Shown one piece after another: positions 27,199-38,530 of a stretch of DNA of 64,000 nucleotides (its first letter is position 1; the number at the start of each line of letters is the position of its first letter). A model generated the notes under the pieces. It ran no database searches and was not told the DNA's origin. It saw only the letters and a list, made by a program, of their open reading frames with translations. Made by a program: the position numbers and the translations under genes. The DNA comes from Bacteroidota bacterium. GTDB lineage: Bacteria; Bacteroidota; Bacteroidia; Chitinophagales; Chitinophagaceae. The stretch is from assembly GCA_030706605.1 (NCBI GenBank), contig JAUZOE010000015.1, forward strand, positions 1-64,000. The letters are read 5' to 3'.

Positions 27199-27403
27199 AA
27201 GCCACAAAGTATAACATATTATGAAAAAGGAGGCCTAATATGATACTCCCCGAAGAAATTCGTTTTATGTTTTTATTCATAAAAAATTAGCCTTCGGGCT
27301 AATGAGGATATCCAACTACCTTTCAATTTATAATTCATTTAATTCTTTATCATTTTTTATTGGTGTACAATTTGCGATACATCCAATTTATCAGTTTGGA
27401 AAT

Positions 27404-30400
27404 ATGGAATCAAAACAAGAAACAAAACATAAAAGATCAGTTTTATCAAAATCAGGAAGAATATTTGCCTGGATTCTGGCATCAGTGATCTTTCTGGTTT
27501 TTCTTGTTTTAATCTTCATTCAAACACCTTTTGTACAGAATTATGCCCGTAAAAAAATAGTCATTTACCTTGAAAATAAATTAAAAACCAAGGTTGAAAT
27601 TGGCAAACTGGACGTAGAATTTCCTACCTCAATTTCTTTACAAAATATTTTCCTTGAAGATCAATCAAAAGACACACTACTTTATGGAGGCGAAATAAAA
27701 TTGAGAATAAGTATGTTCCGACTTTTAAAAAATGATTTCCAGGTAAAGGAAATTGCTCTCAATAATATTGTAGCGAAAGTAAAAAAATCTCTGACAGATT
27801 CTGTTTTCAACTTTCAGTTTATAGCAGATGCTTTTGCTAGTGGTAAAGAAAAAGTATCTACGCAAAAGGATTCAACATCATTTAAAATGAATATCGAAAG
27901 GATTCTTTTAAACAATACTAGGATAATTTATCAAGATGCATCTGCCGGCAATGACATGGGTCTTTCGATTGGGCATCTTGATACCCAAATTTCCACATTC
28001 GATCCTTCTCATTTATTATTTAATATTCAGTCAGTAACACTAAAAGGGCTTTCAGGATATTTTTATAAATCAGGGCCTTCATCAAAATCATTAAGCAATT
28101 CCGTAAGCAAGTTGGCAGCAGAACCAGCAAATTATCTGCAACTAATTAATAAAGAAATGAATCTTTCTGATATCAATGTCGTTTATAAAAATGAGCCTTC
28201 CCATTTGAATTCATCTTTTATAATTAACCACTTTGTGGCACATCCTGAAATAATTGATCTCAAAAACAATTTGGTCCTACTCAAAGATGCGACCCTAATG
28301 AATTCAGACATTACAATAGAAACTGCTTCTAATAAAACAAATCCAATATCAAAAGACAGTGCACTTGCCGACGCATCTTCTACACCATTTAGAATTATCT
28401 CAGATAAAATAACGATCGGGCAAAGTAGCCTGAAATATGATGATCAATTTGCGCCTCACATTACAACTGGAATGGATTATTCGCATTTGTATCTTTCAGA
28501 CATTTCTCTATCAGCCTCTAAACTTGAATATAGCCCGGATACCATATTGGCTTCTATAAATTCTGCAAGCTTAAAAGAACAAAATGGTTTCGTGCTAAAC
28601 AATCTGAAAGTAGATTTTGGGATGAATCCCACGGGTGTTTCTTTAACTAATTTATTACTTACAACACCGGGATCAGAAATAAAGAATTCTGCTATTATTT
28701 CTTATCCTTCATTAGATACTATTACAAAAGATCCCGGATTATTGGGGCTAAATATAGATTTGCAAAATAGTAAAATAACTATAAAAGATTTGCTCACTTT
28801 TGTCCCACAGTTAAAAACACAAACCGCTTCTCTCCCACCCAATTCAACTTTATATATTGATGGCATCATAACAGGAAAAGTAAATAACCTAAATTTCAAA
28901 AAATTAATAATAAAGGGATTAAACGCTACCAATATAAATGCTACCGGCGTAGTACAGGGATTGCCCAATCTCAATAAATTATATACGGATTTAAAAGTCA
29001 TTCAATTTCATTCTTCCCAAAAAGACATTCTTTTATTCCTGCCGAAAAATACTTTACCAAACAATATTACATTACCCGAAAGCATTTCAGCATCAGGAAT
29101 AATAACAGGAAGTATAAACGATTTATACACCGACATTACCCTGAATAGTGATTTGGGAGATGCGAAAGTCAAGGGAACATTTGCCAATATCAATGACCAG
29201 GATAAAGCCCGGTATGACCTTAGTGCGAATGCCACGAATTTGCAGCTAAGTACTATTATGCAAAATCCAAAATTGGGTTTACTCACAGGAAATCTTACAA
29301 TAAATGGAAATAGTTTCAATCCCCAAACTGCTAATGCGACCTTCAAGATAAACGTCGAAAATATTACGCTGAACAATTACAATTACAAAAACATAAAAGC
29401 CAAAGGAAGCATTGCCAATAAAATATACAAAATAAGTGCTTCAGTTCTTGACCCCAACCTTGACGCCCATTTAACAGCAAATGGTGAGCTAATCAATAAA
29501 TTCCCCGCCATATATTTTAATGCAACCATTGACAGTATCAAAACTTTTGCTCTTCACCTTACTGCCGGCACCAACATTTATCACGGTGACATAAAAGGCG
29601 ACTTCGCAAATACAGACCCTGATAATCTTGCAGGAAATTTATTGGTTACACATTCTATTATTATAAATAATGGTCAAAGAATCGCTATAGATTCTATTTC
29701 CCTCGGTGCCGAAAATGACACCAAAAATAAGAGTCTTACTATAAAAACAGATTTCCTTTCTGCTTCTATAAAAGGTACATATAAACTCACCCAATTGGCA
29801 GATGTGTTTCAACAATCTGTTAATCCTTATTTTTCATTTACGGATAAAAAAAATAATGTAACTGTTGAACCTTATTATTTCAGCTTAACCGCTACAATAA
29901 TTGATAATCCAGCATTACAGGTATTATTCCCACAAATCACACAATTCAGCCCTATCAACCTCTCGGGGAATTTTTCAAGCGACAGCGGATTTAATATGTC
30001 AGCAGAAGGTCCCCATATTGTTTTTGGAACTTCTACTATTGATTCAATCAATTTGATGACCAATACTAAAAATGGAACGCTCATTTTCAATGTTTCACTT
30101 CGCCGGTTACAGAGCGGCAGTTCATTTAGCATGTATGCTACTACGTTATATGGAAAGATCAAAAATAACAATATTGATTTTACACTGAATATTAAAGATG
30201 AAAATGCAAAAAATAAATACAACTTAAGTGGCAATATTAATCAGCCTGTTTTGAATAAATATATTTTAAGTTTAACTCCTACAAACCTTGTATTAAATTA
30301 TAATAAATGGACTGCAGGTCCTGACAATACAATACAATATTTCAATAATGATTTGAATGCACACAATTTTGTTTTAAGCCAGGGAACCCAGGAGTTGAGC

Positions 30401-32542
30401 ATCAATAGTGCAGGTATGGGCATCAATGAACCTATGCAAATTAATTTCAAAAATTTTAAGATTGAGAACATAACAGGTTTTATTCAAAATGATTCGCTGA
30501 TGGTAGCGGGTCTGCTGGATGGAAATGTTCTCGTAAAAAACATACAGGCACAACCGACATTTACAACCGACATCACCATAACAAACCTAAGTGTTTACCA
30601 GGACACGCTGGGCACTCTTACTGCCAAAGTAAATAACAACCTATCCAATACGTATCATGCTGACATCAACCTCAAGGGATATGGGAATGAAGTAAATATA
30701 AACGGTGACTATTTTGTAAAATCCACTAACAGCAGTTACAATTTTATAGTAGATATTGCAAGCCTGCAAATGAAATCACTGGAAGGCTTTACCAAAGGTG
30801 AAATAAAAAATTCGCGTGGAAATATGTATGGCAAAGTCTCATTTAACGGGAGCCTGGAAAATCCGGATATCAATGGCAAAATCCAGTTCAACAATACCGC
30901 TTTTAATGTGAGTGCTCTCAATAATCTTTTCAAAATAGATAAAGAAGCTATTGCCATAATCAATAATAAAGGAATAGAACTCAACTCATTTACAATCCGC
31001 GATACAGCTAACAATGCTATCACGATAGATGGGGTTATCAATACAAAAGATTATTTAAATTATGGTTTTGGTTTAAAAGTAAAAGCAAGAAATTTCCAGG
31101 CCATTAATTCCAGCAGCACAGACAACCCTCTTTTTTATGGCAAAATGGTTTTTTCGACCGACCTTACAATTGAGGGAACTCCTGGCCACCCTATCGTTAA
31201 CGGAGATTTAACTATAAATGATAAAACCAATTTTACATTAGTGCTTCCCCAGAGCCAGCAAGGAATTGAAAGCAGAAAGGGAATAGTTCGTTTTGTGAAC
31301 AAAGATGCCACAGCAGAAGATTCCTTATTTACCGCTCCTTATGATTCGCTCACCACATCTTCTTTGCGTGGTTATGATATTTCGTTAAATATAAAAGTGG
31401 TCAAAGAAGCCATTTTTAATGTAGTAGTAGATGCCGGAAACGGAGATTTTTTACGACTAAAAGGTACTGGTCAGTTAACAGCAGGAATTGACGCAAATGG
31501 AAAAATGACTTTGGTAGGTTCTTATGACATTGAAGAAGGTTCTTATGATTTATCTTTCAATTTTCTAAAACGAAAATTTCTTATTCAAAAAGGCAGCAGC
31601 ATTGTTTGGACTGGCGAACCCACTACTGCAAAAATCGATATAACAGCCTTATATATTGCCAATACAGCGCCGATCGACCTGGTACAGGAACAGGTTAATG
31701 CTACTAATTCGGATATAAATATTTATAAACAAAAATTGCCTTTTGAAGTACATCTTTTATTACAGGGAGAACTATTAAAACCACAAATTAATTTTGACAT
31801 TATTTTACCTAAAGATAAAAACTATAATGTTTCAGATATCATTATTAGCACCGTTCAAACCAAATTAGCAGAGATACGCCAGGAGCCCGGCGAAATGAAT
31901 AAGCAGGTATTTGCCTTATTATTATTAAACCGGTTTATAGGCGAAGATCCTTTTAACAACAGCGGTGGGTCAGCAAATGCAGGTACCATAGCAATGCAAA
32001 GTGTCAGCAAACTCTTAACACAACAATTGAATCAACTGGCACAGAACCTGGTGCAAGGTGTTGATATTAATTTTGATGTTGCCACTACACAAGATTATAC
32101 TACCGGAAGTGAACAAAACCGGACAGACGTGAATGTAGGCATTTCCAAAAGATTACTGAGTGATCGCCTGACAGTAACCGTTGGCAGTGATTTCCAATTG
32201 CAGGGACCAATGCAAACTAATCAACAAAATAATAATGTAGCCGGTAATATCTCTGTTAATTATAAACTGAGTAAAGACGGTAAATATATGTTACGCGCCT
32301 ATCGAAAAAATGATTATTCCGTTGGTATAGAAGGGTATGTAATAGAGACTGGCATAGGTTTTATCATATCGGTTGATTACAACAAGTTTAAAGAAATTTT
32401 CAGCACCAAAGAACAACGCCTAAAGAAAAGAAAAATAAAAGAAGCCAATAAAAACAATATTCAGACTCCGGATAGTTCTTACAATGGAACCGGGCAACCG
32501 ATTACGACTCCTTTAAAAACAGATAAAAATAAAAATGGGTAA
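27404..32542 (+). CDS. tamB: TamB-type translocation/assembly module protein (DUF490)
   Basis: N-terminal TM, then ~1,650 aa of repetitive beta-helical sequence; C-terminus 'GQLTAGIDANGKMTLVGSYDIEEGSYDLSFNFLKRKFLIQKGSSIVWTGEPTTAKIDITALY'. ATG at 27404 preferred over 27302. Confidence 0.9.
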   Translation: MESKQETKHKRSVLSKSGRIFAWILASVIFLVFLVLIFIQTPFVQNYARKKIVIYLENKLKTKVEIGKLDVEFPTSISLQNIFLEDQSKDTLLYGGEIKLRISMFRLLKNDFQVKEIALNNIVAKVKKSLTDSVFNFQFIADAFASGKEKVSTQKDSTSFKMNIERILLNNTRIIYQDASAGNDMGLSIGHLDTQISTFDPSHLLFNIQSVTLKGLSGYFYKSGPSSKSLSNSVSKLAAEPANYLQLINKEMNLSDINVVYKNEPSHLNSSFIINHFVAHPEIIDLKNNLVLLKDATLMNSDITIETASNKTNPISKDSALADASSTPFRIISDKITIGQSSLKYDDQFAPHITTGMDYSHLYLSDISLSASKLEYSPDTILASINSASLKEQNGFVLNNLKVDFGMNPTGVSLTNLLLTTPGSEIKNSAIISYPSLDTITKDPGLLGLNIDLQNSKITIKDLLTFVPQLKTQTASLPPNSTLYIDGIITGKVNNLNFKKLIIKGLNATNINATGVVQGLPNLNKLYTDLKVIQFHSSQKDILLFLPKNTLPNNITLPESISASGIITGSINDLYTDITLNSDLGDAKVKGTFANINDQDKARYDLSANATNLQLSTIMQNPKLGLLTGNLTINGNSFNPQTANATFKINVENITLNNYNYKNIKAKGSIANKIYKISASVLDPNLDAHLTANGELINKFPAIYFNATIDSIKTFALHLTAGTNIYHGDIKGDFANTDPDNLAGNLLVTHSIIINNGQRIAIDSISLGAENDTKNKSLTIKTDFLSASIKGTYKLTQLADVFQQSVNPYFSFTDKKNNVTVEPYYFSLTATIIDNPALQVLFPQITQFSPINLSGNFSSDSGFNMSAEGPHIVFGTSTIDSINLMTNTKNGTLIFNVSLRRLQSGSSFSMYATTLYGKIKNNNIDFTLNIKDENAKNKYNLSGNINQPVLNKYILSLTPTNLVLNYNKWTAGPDNTIQYFNNDLNAHNFVLSQGTQELSINSAGMGINEPMQINFKNFKIENITGFIQNDSLMVAGLLDGNVLVKNIQAQPTFTTDITITNLSVYQDTLGTLTAKVNNNLSNTYHADINLKGYGNEVNINGDYFVKSTNSSYNFIVDIASLQMKSLEGFTKGEIKNSRGNMYGKVSFNGSLENPDINGKIQFNNTAFNVSALNNLFKIDKEAIAIINNKGIELNSFTIRDTANNAITIDGVINTKDYLNYGFGLKVKARNFQAINSSSTDNPLFYGKMVFSTDLTIEGTPGHPIVNGDLTINDKTNFTLVLPQSQQGIESRKGIVRFVNKDATAEDSLFTAPYDSLTTSSLRGYDISLNIKVVKEAIFNVVVDAGNGDFLRLKGTGQLTAGIDANGKMTLVGSYDIEEGSYDLSFNFLKRKFLIQKGSSIVWTGEPTTAKIDITALYIANTAPIDLVQEQVNATNSDINIYKQKLPFEVHLLLQGELLKPQINFDIILPKDKNYNVSDIIISTVQTKLAEIRQEPGEMNKQVFALLLLNRFIGEDPFNNSGGSANAGTIAMQSVSKLLTQQLNQLAQNLVQGVDINFDVATTQDYTTGSEQNRTDVNVGISKRLLSDRLTVTVGSDFQLQGPMQTNQQNNNVAGNISVNYKLSKDGKYMLRAYRKNDYSVGIEGYVIETGIGFIISVDYNKFKEIFSTKEQRLKKRKIKEANKNNIQTPDSSYNGTGQPITTPLKTDKNKNG

Positions 32543-34835
32543 TAGGACAACAATATTGATTTCGATTATTACAGTAATATTTATATCATGTAACAGCACT
32601 AAACTGGTTCCCAAAGGAGATGCCTTATATTCCGGGTCAACCTTAAAAATTGAAGATAGTGTCATTTCAGGAAAAGAAAAGAAAAGCATCAATAACCAGG
32701 TAAAAACATTACCACGTCCTTTACCCAACAGCAAATTTTTAGGAATCCCGTTTAAATTATTTTTATACAATCTTGCTGGTGATACATCCAAACATAATTT
32801 CGTCAGTAAATTTTTAAGAAAAGTTGGACAGCCACCGGTTTTATTGAGCCATGTAAATGTAGATTATAATATAAAAGTGCTTCAAAATTATATGGAAAAT
32901 ATTGGCTATTTCCAGGCAGAAGCTACCGGAAACAAAATCGTAAAAAAGAAAAAAGGACATGCTTATTATACAATTACTCCCAGGCAGGTCTACACGATTA
33001 AAAATATAAACTTTAAAACTGACAGCTCCGCTTTAGGAAAGGCAATTAAGAAAACTCAGGCCCAATCAATTCTTCATCCTGATGATCCTTTTAATCTTGA
33101 AGTAATTAAAACAGAGAGGTCACGTATAGATGCTATTTTAAAAGAAGAAGGTTATTATTTTTTTAATCCCGACTTATTAATTATAGATGCTGACAGTACT
33201 ATCGGTGGCCATAAAGTAAATATGGACCTGATGGTAAAAAAGAATACGCCTGCCATTGCACAAAAACCATATATCATTGATAACGTTTTTATTTATCCCA
33301 ACTATCGTCTTAATGCAAATCGACCAGATACTGCCAATGAAGACAAATATTTGTATAAAGGGTATTATATTATAGACCCGGATAAAAAATTTAAACCTCA
33401 ATTATTTCCTGCAATCATGCGTTTTGATTCAGGAGATATTTATAATCGTACAGATCATAATCTTACTCTTAGCAGATTGATCAACCTGGGCGTTTTTAAA
33501 TTTGTAAAAAACCGATTTGAAATTTCTCCCAATAACAAAGCTGATACAGGCAGGCTGAATACCTATTACTACCTTACACCGCTTCCTAAAAAATCTATCC
33601 GTGGAGAAATTTCAGGCAATACAAAATCGAATAATTACCTGGGTTCTTTAATTACATTAACATTTGGCAACCGGAATACTTTTCGGGGAGCCGAGCAATT
33701 GAATATTCATGCTAATGTGGGAAGTGAAGTCCAGTATAGTGGCGATCAAAATGGATTTAATACATACACACTTGGGGGAGGCGTTATTTTCACCATGCCC
33801 AAATTCGTAGTACCGTTTTTTAGATTTAATACCACTAATGCATTTGTTCCTAAAACTAAAATTGAACTGGGGTACGACCTTCTTAACCGCAGAAAATTAT
33901 ATACATTAAATTCTCTTAATGCACAATTAGGCTATGTATGGAAACCCAATATTAAGGTTACCCAGGAATTTAATCCCTTCTCTATAAATTATGTAAAAGC
34001 GATAAACGTAACTTCACTTTATCGTGATAGCATTTTAAATAATCCCATATTAAAACATGCAATTGATACACAATTTGTAGTAGGCTCCAATTATTCCTAC
34101 ACCATAGATCCCTTTGTAAATAGTCAAAAAGGAACTGGTTTTTTCTTTAATGGATTGGCAGATTTTTCAGGAAATATAGCTGGCTTACTAATACCTGAAG
34201 ACCCGTTTACCAAACAGAAACGAATTTTTAATGCTTCCATTTCACAATATATAAAAGCACAGACCGACCTGCGATATTACTGGGAAATGAATGCAAAAAC
34301 CCGGCTGGCCAATCGCCTGATATTGGGCTTTGGTTATCCACATGGAAATTCGCAGCAGTTGCCCTATATCAAACAATTTTATATTGGGGGTAATAATAGT
34401 CTCCGTGCATTCCGAAGCCGCTCCATTGGCCCGGGAACATATAGAGCGCATAATGCAGACAGCAGCAATTTTTTCCCTGATCAGTCGGGAGACATCAAAC
34501 TGGAAATAAATACAGAATTGAGATATAAGTTTAATAATATTTTGGAAGGCGCCATTTTTATAGATGCCGGGAATATCTGGCTTTATAATAAAGACACCTT
34601 AATGCCGGGAGCAAAGTTTTCAAAATATTTCATGAATGAACTGGCAGTAGGTACTGGTGTCGGTTTACGGATCAATCTTTCTATATTACTATTACGGCTT
34701 GATCTTGGGATGCCTTTAAGAGAACCCTGGTTGCCTCTAGGTCAAAGATGGATTCTTAACCAGGTAGATTTTGGAAACAGGGATTGGAGAAGAAAAAATT
34801 TAGTGTTAAACTTAGGTATTGGCTACCCATTTTGA
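32535..34835 (+). CDS. tamL: BamA/TamA-family outer-membrane lipoprotein (TamL-like)
   Basis: Lipobox 'IFISCNSTKLVPKGDALY'; C-terminal 'FYIGGNNSLRAFRSRSIGPGTY'. Overlaps the tamB stop by 8 bp. Confidence 0.88.
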   Translation: MGNRTTILISIITVIFISCNSTKLVPKGDALYSGSTLKIEDSVISGKEKKSINNQVKTLPRPLPNSKFLGIPFKLFLYNLAGDTSKHNFVSKFLRKVGQPPVLLSHVNVDYNIKVLQNYMENIGYFQAEATGNKIVKKKKGHAYYTITPRQVYTIKNINFKTDSSALGKAIKKTQAQSILHPDDPFNLEVIKTERSRIDAILKEEGYYFFNPDLLIIDADSTIGGHKVNMDLMVKKNTPAIAQKPYIIDNVFIYPNYRLNANRPDTANEDKYLYKGYYIIDPDKKFKPQLFPAIMRFDSGDIYNRTDHNLTLSRLINLGVFKFVKNRFEISPNNKADTGRLNTYYYLTPLPKKSIRGEISGNTKSNNYLGSLITLTFGNRNTFRGAEQLNIHANVGSEVQYSGDQNGFNTYTLGGGVIFTMPKFVVPFFRFNTTNAFVPKTKIELGYDLLNRRKLYTLNSLNAQLGYVWKPNIKVTQEFNPFSINYVKAINVTSLYRDSILNNPILKHAIDTQFVVGSNYSYTIDPFVNSQKGTGFFFNGLADFSGNIAGLLIPEDPFTKQKRIFNASISQYIKAQTDLRYYWEMNAKTRLANRLILGFGYPHGNSQQLPYIKQFYIGGNNSLRAFRSRSIGPGTYRAHNADSSNFFPDQSGDIKLEINTELRYKFNNILEGAIFIDAGNIWLYNKDTLMPGAKFSKYFMNELAVGTGVGLRINLSILLLRLDLGMPLREPWLPLGQRWILNQVDFGNRDWRRKNLVLNLGIGYPF

Positions 34836-34857
34836 TTTTTTTTGAATAATTTCAGGT

Positions 34858-35379
34858 ATGATAAAAGCAAAATTAACCGCTATTGCATTTATGGGTCTTG
34901 TCTTTTTTAGTTGCAATTCCAATGATAATGGAAAAGAAGAAGTGATTAATGAAGAAGTTCAGGATACTCTTTCCTCTTCTGGCAACTCGTCAGATTCATT
35001 GCAAAAAATAATTAACCGTCCCTTGATATGGTCCGTTGAAAGCGGGAAAAATAATGAAAAGGAAAAACTTAAAAAGCCCGAAGATGTAAAACTGGACACT
35101 TTCTCTTCTGTTCATCTCATCCAACTGATCAATAATAATTACCCCGATGTACAACTTGAACTAGAAAAAATTTCTCACGATACGATGTATGTAAAAATCC
35201 CGGACAGCAAAAAGCTAACAGAAGAAATGGGAAGCACCGGCGCTGAAAATTATATGGCTTCCGCCACTTATACATTGACCGAATTAAAGAATGTAAAATT
35301 TATAAACTTTGCAATGAAAATAGGAGACCATGCAGGACCAGGCGTTTTTAGCCGGGAAGATTTCCAAAAATTTCGCTGA
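34858..35379 (+). CDS. Hypothetical lipoprotein downstream of tamL
   Basis: 'GLVFFSCNSND' lipobox; intact ORF. Confidence 0.6.
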   Translation: MIKAKLTAIAFMGLVFFSCNSNDNGKEEVINEEVQDTLSSSGNSSDSLQKIINRPLIWSVESGKNNEKEKLKKPEDVKLDTFSSVHLIQLINNNYPDVQLELEKISHDTMYVKIPDSKKLTEEMGSTGAENYMASATYTLTELKNVKFINFAMKIGDHAGPGVFSREDFQKFR

Positions 35380-35441
35380 TGCCTGATTTATGTGAAAATA
35401 AGTAAATGGTTAACCCTATTTTTATACACAAACAAATTAGT

Positions 35442-35471
35442 AATAGCCCATGGTTTAAACCGTGGGCTATT
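35442..35471. terminator. Terminator-like hairpin
   Basis: AATAGCCCATGGTTT|AAACCGTGGGCTATT, one G-T wobble. Confidence 0.7.
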
Positions 35472-35596
35472 ATATTAAACATCAGATTAAGCCACCAGTT
35501 TTAATAGTTTATTTTTTCTGAATTGAAAAAATATATAACTATTTTATAGGAAGATTGGTTAATTAAAGTTTTAGTTTTGGTATCAATAAAATTGCC

Positions 35597-37225
35597 ATGA
35601 ACATAGAGATGAATAAAAATGAGGATGCTAATAAAATGGGGTGGGGCCATCTCAAAAGAATATTCGAAAAAATAGAAGAAGGCGGAGGAAAAAAAGCAAT
35701 TCAAAAACAAAGAGAAAGAAATAAATTAACCGCCAGGGAAAGAATTGCGTACCTCCTGGACAAGAATCACCCATTTCTTGAGATAGGCGCTTTTGCAGGA
35801 TATGGAATGTATGAAGAATATGGCGGATGTCCGGCAGGAGGAGTGGTTGCTGGCGTCGGTTATGTAAAAGGCAAACAATGTGTGATAGTTGCCAACGATC
35901 AAACTGTAAAAGCCGGAGCCTGGTTTCCCATTACAGCAAAGAAAAATCTCCGCATGCAGGAGATTGCTATGGAAAATAATTTGCCCATAATTTATCTGGT
36001 AGATAGTGCCGGCGTTTTCCTGCCTATGCAGGATGAAATCTTTCCTGACAAAGAACATTTCGGACGTATCTTTCGCAATAATTCAAAAATGAGCGCTATG
36101 GGCATCACCCAGATTGCTGCCCTAATGGGGCCTTGTGTTGCAGGTGGCGCTTATTTGCCCATAATGAGTGATGAGACATTGATGGTAGAAGGGAATAGCT
36201 CAATATTCTTAGCCGGACCTTATTTGGTGAAAGCTGCCATTGGAGAAATTACCGATAATGAAACCCTTGGTGGCGCAGAAACCCATACAGAAATAAGCGG
36301 CATTGCAGACTATAAATTTAAAAACGAAGAGGAATGTCTTGACCACGTTAAAAATATTATTTCCAAAATAGGAGATTTTCCAAAAGCAGGTTTCAATCGA
36401 ATAGAACCTGCTTCGCCTGCGAAAGACCCTTCCGAAGTTTACAGCATTTTTCCTGAAAGAAATCTGAAGCCCTATGATATGCATGAAATTATTGATTGCA
36501 TTGTTGATGCTTCTTCATTTTATGAATTTAAAGAAGGATATGGCAAAACCATTATCTGCGGCTATGCCCGCATTGATGGATGGGCTGTCGGCATTGTAGC
36601 CAATCAACGATTAAATATTAAAAACAAAAAAGGAGAAATACAAATGGGCGGAGTCATTTATAATGACAGCGCCGACAAGGGGGCAAGATTCGTAATGAAT
36701 TGTAACCAGAAAAAAATTCCGCTCATATTTTTACAGGATATTACCGGGTTCATGGTGGGCAGCAGAAGTGAACATGCAGGCATCATAAAAGATGGTGCTA
36801 AAATGGTAAATGCAGTAGCTAATTCAGTTGTTCCCAAAATCACATTTATACTAGGAAATTCTTATGGCGCAGGAAATTATGCCATGTGCGGAAAAGCCTA
36901 TGACCCAAGATTTATTTATGCCTGGCCATCTGCAAAAATTGCTGTTATGGGTGGCGAACAGGCAGCAAAAACTTTATGGCAAATAGAAGCAGCTTCTTTA
37001 AAGGCTAAAGGAAAAGAAATTACCCCCGAATATGAAAACCAATTTTTAAGGAAGATGACTGATAAATACGCCTCTCAAACTTCTGCATTATATGCCGCAT
37101 CCCGTTTATGGGTTGATGCCATTATTGATCCTAAAGAAACCAGGAATATTATTTCTGAAAATCTTGCCGCAGCTAACCATAATCCCCATACAGCCGAATT
37201 TAGAACCGGGGTATTCCAGGTTTAA
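35597..37225 (+). CDS. Acyl-CoA carboxylase carboxyltransferase subunit (methylcrotonyl/propionyl-CoA carboxylase beta type)
   Basis: 'TARERIAYLLD', 'GGVVAGVGYVKGKQCVIVANDQTVKAGAWFPITAKK', 'QIAALMGPCVAGGAYLPIMSDE', 'KITFILGNSYGAGNYAMCGKAYDPRFIYAWPSAKIAVMGGEQAAKTL'. Confidence 0.93.
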   Translation: MNIEMNKNEDANKMGWGHLKRIFEKIEEGGGKKAIQKQRERNKLTARERIAYLLDKNHPFLEIGAFAGYGMYEEYGGCPAGGVVAGVGYVKGKQCVIVANDQTVKAGAWFPITAKKNLRMQEIAMENNLPIIYLVDSAGVFLPMQDEIFPDKEHFGRIFRNNSKMSAMGITQIAALMGPCVAGGAYLPIMSDETLMVEGNSSIFLAGPYLVKAAIGEITDNETLGGAETHTEISGIADYKFKNEEECLDHVKNIISKIGDFPKAGFNRIEPASPAKDPSEVYSIFPERNLKPYDMHEIIDCIVDASSFYEFKEGYGKTIICGYARIDGWAVGIVANQRLNIKNKKGEIQMGGVIYNDSADKGARFVMNCNQKKIPLIFLQDITGFMVGSRSEHAGIIKDGAKMVNAVANSVVPKITFILGNSYGAGNYAMCGKAYDPRFIYAWPSAKIAVMGGEQAAKTLWQIEAASLKAKGKEITPEYENQFLRKMTDKYASQTSALYAASRLWVDAIIDPKETRNIISENLAAANHNPHTAEFRTGVFQV

Positions 37226-37310
37226 TTTTTCTTTATTTTTAAAAAGAAAAAGTATATTTCTAAACTAAAGCATAACCAAATTACTAAATTCATTTCTTCA
37301 TTTATTATCA

Positions 37311-37787
37311 ATGAAACAAAATATAATCAATATTTATACCGACGGATCTTCGCGTGGAAACCCCGGCCCTGGAGGTTATGGCGTAGTGATGATTTGGGGA
37401 AATATAAAAAAAGAATTATCACAGGGATACAGGCTTACTACCAATAACCGTATGGAATTAATGGCGGTAATTGCCGCTTTGGAAGCATTGAAGAAAAATG
37501 AACTTGACTTAATGATTTACTCAGATAGTAATTATGTGGTAAAAGCAGTAATGCAGGGCTGGCTTAATAAATGGATAAAAACCAATTTTAAAGGCGGTAT
37601 TAAAAACAGTGATTTATGGCTGAGGTACCATGCACTCTCAAAAATGCATAAAATTCATTTTACCTGGGTAAAAGGTCATGCAGAAAATGCAATGAACAAT
37701 CGATGTGATGAACTGGCAACAGAGGCTGCCGATGGGAAAAATTTGTTGGCAGATGAAGGGTATGAAGCGGTAATCAAAAAAAACTAA
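37311..37787 (+). CDS. rnhA: Ribonuclease HI
   Basis: 'IYTDGSSRGNPGPGGYGVVM', 'TTNNRMELMAVIAALEAL', 'YSDSNYVVKAV', 'WVKGHAENAMNNRCDELA'. Confidence 0.97.
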   Translation: MKQNIINIYTDGSSRGNPGPGGYGVVMIWGNIKKELSQGYRLTTNNRMELMAVIAALEALKKNELDLMIYSDSNYVVKAVMQGWLNKWIKTNFKGGIKNSDLWLRYHALSKMHKIHFTWVKGHAENAMNNRCDELATEAADGKNLLADEGYEAVIKKN

Positions 37788-37871
37788 GCATATCCTGTTT
37801 GAATAGGCATTTGCTGTAACTAGAAATAGATTTAAAAAATTATATTTCTTACTTTTGCCAAAATACTCAGC

Positions 37872-38447
37872 ATGAAAATTAGCAAACAGATATTAGGCAG
37901 CTTTATATTACTAATCATTATTGCCTCTCTTTATAGAATTATGCCGGGACGCCCTTATGGTTTTGCCCCTCAGATTGCTATGGCTATTTTTGGTGGAGCT
38001 ATTATTAAAGATAAAAAATTAGCATTTATACTTCCACTCTTATCGATGTTTGTTTCAGATTCATTGTATCAATTATTATTCATCAATGGAGTGGGTAATA
38101 TCCCCGGTTTTTATGAAGGTCAGCTCATGAACTACTTATTATTTGCCGGACTTACTGTATTTGGATTTTTCATTAAAAACTTAAATGTCAAAAGTATTGC
38201 GTTAGCTTCCCTTACTGCCCCCACAGCTTATTTTTTAATCTCCAACTTTTTGGTGTGGATCAGTTCTTCACCATTGGCAGGCCTGCAGAGACCTAAAACT
38301 TTCAGTGGACTATTATTGTGTTACAGTGATGGGTTGCCTTTTTATCCCTGGAGTGTTGCGGCTACTTTTGTTTTCTCTGCTGTTTTATTTGGAAGTTTTT
38401 ATTTTATGACCAAGCCATCAAAAAAATTAGCTACTACCCAAAAGTAG
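37872..38447 (+). CDS. DUF6580-like multi-TM membrane protein
   Basis: 'RIMPGRPYGFAPQIAMAIFGGAIIKDKKLAFILPLLSMFVSDSLYQ' and further TM segments. Confidence 0.65.
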   Translation: MKISKQILGSFILLIIIASLYRIMPGRPYGFAPQIAMAIFGGAIIKDKKLAFILPLLSMFVSDSLYQLLFINGVGNIPGFYEGQLMNYLLFAGLTVFGFFIKNLNVKSIALASLTAPTAYFLISNFLVWISSSPLAGLQRPKTFSGLLLCYSDGLPFYPWSVAATFVFSAVLFGSFYFMTKPSKKLATTQK

Positions 38448-38530
38448 TTATTGATAGATTAGTGAGAATGGAAGATAAGTTGATTGCTGAATATCAATTC
38501 CGGCTATTTGATGTCTGATCCTCTCAACAA

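Noticed and set aside
28702-31041. Antisense ORFs inside tamB (28702-29001, 29008-29376, 29875-30234, 30736-31041)
   Set aside because: Mirror-frame artefacts of a long coding gene; no independent protein signature.
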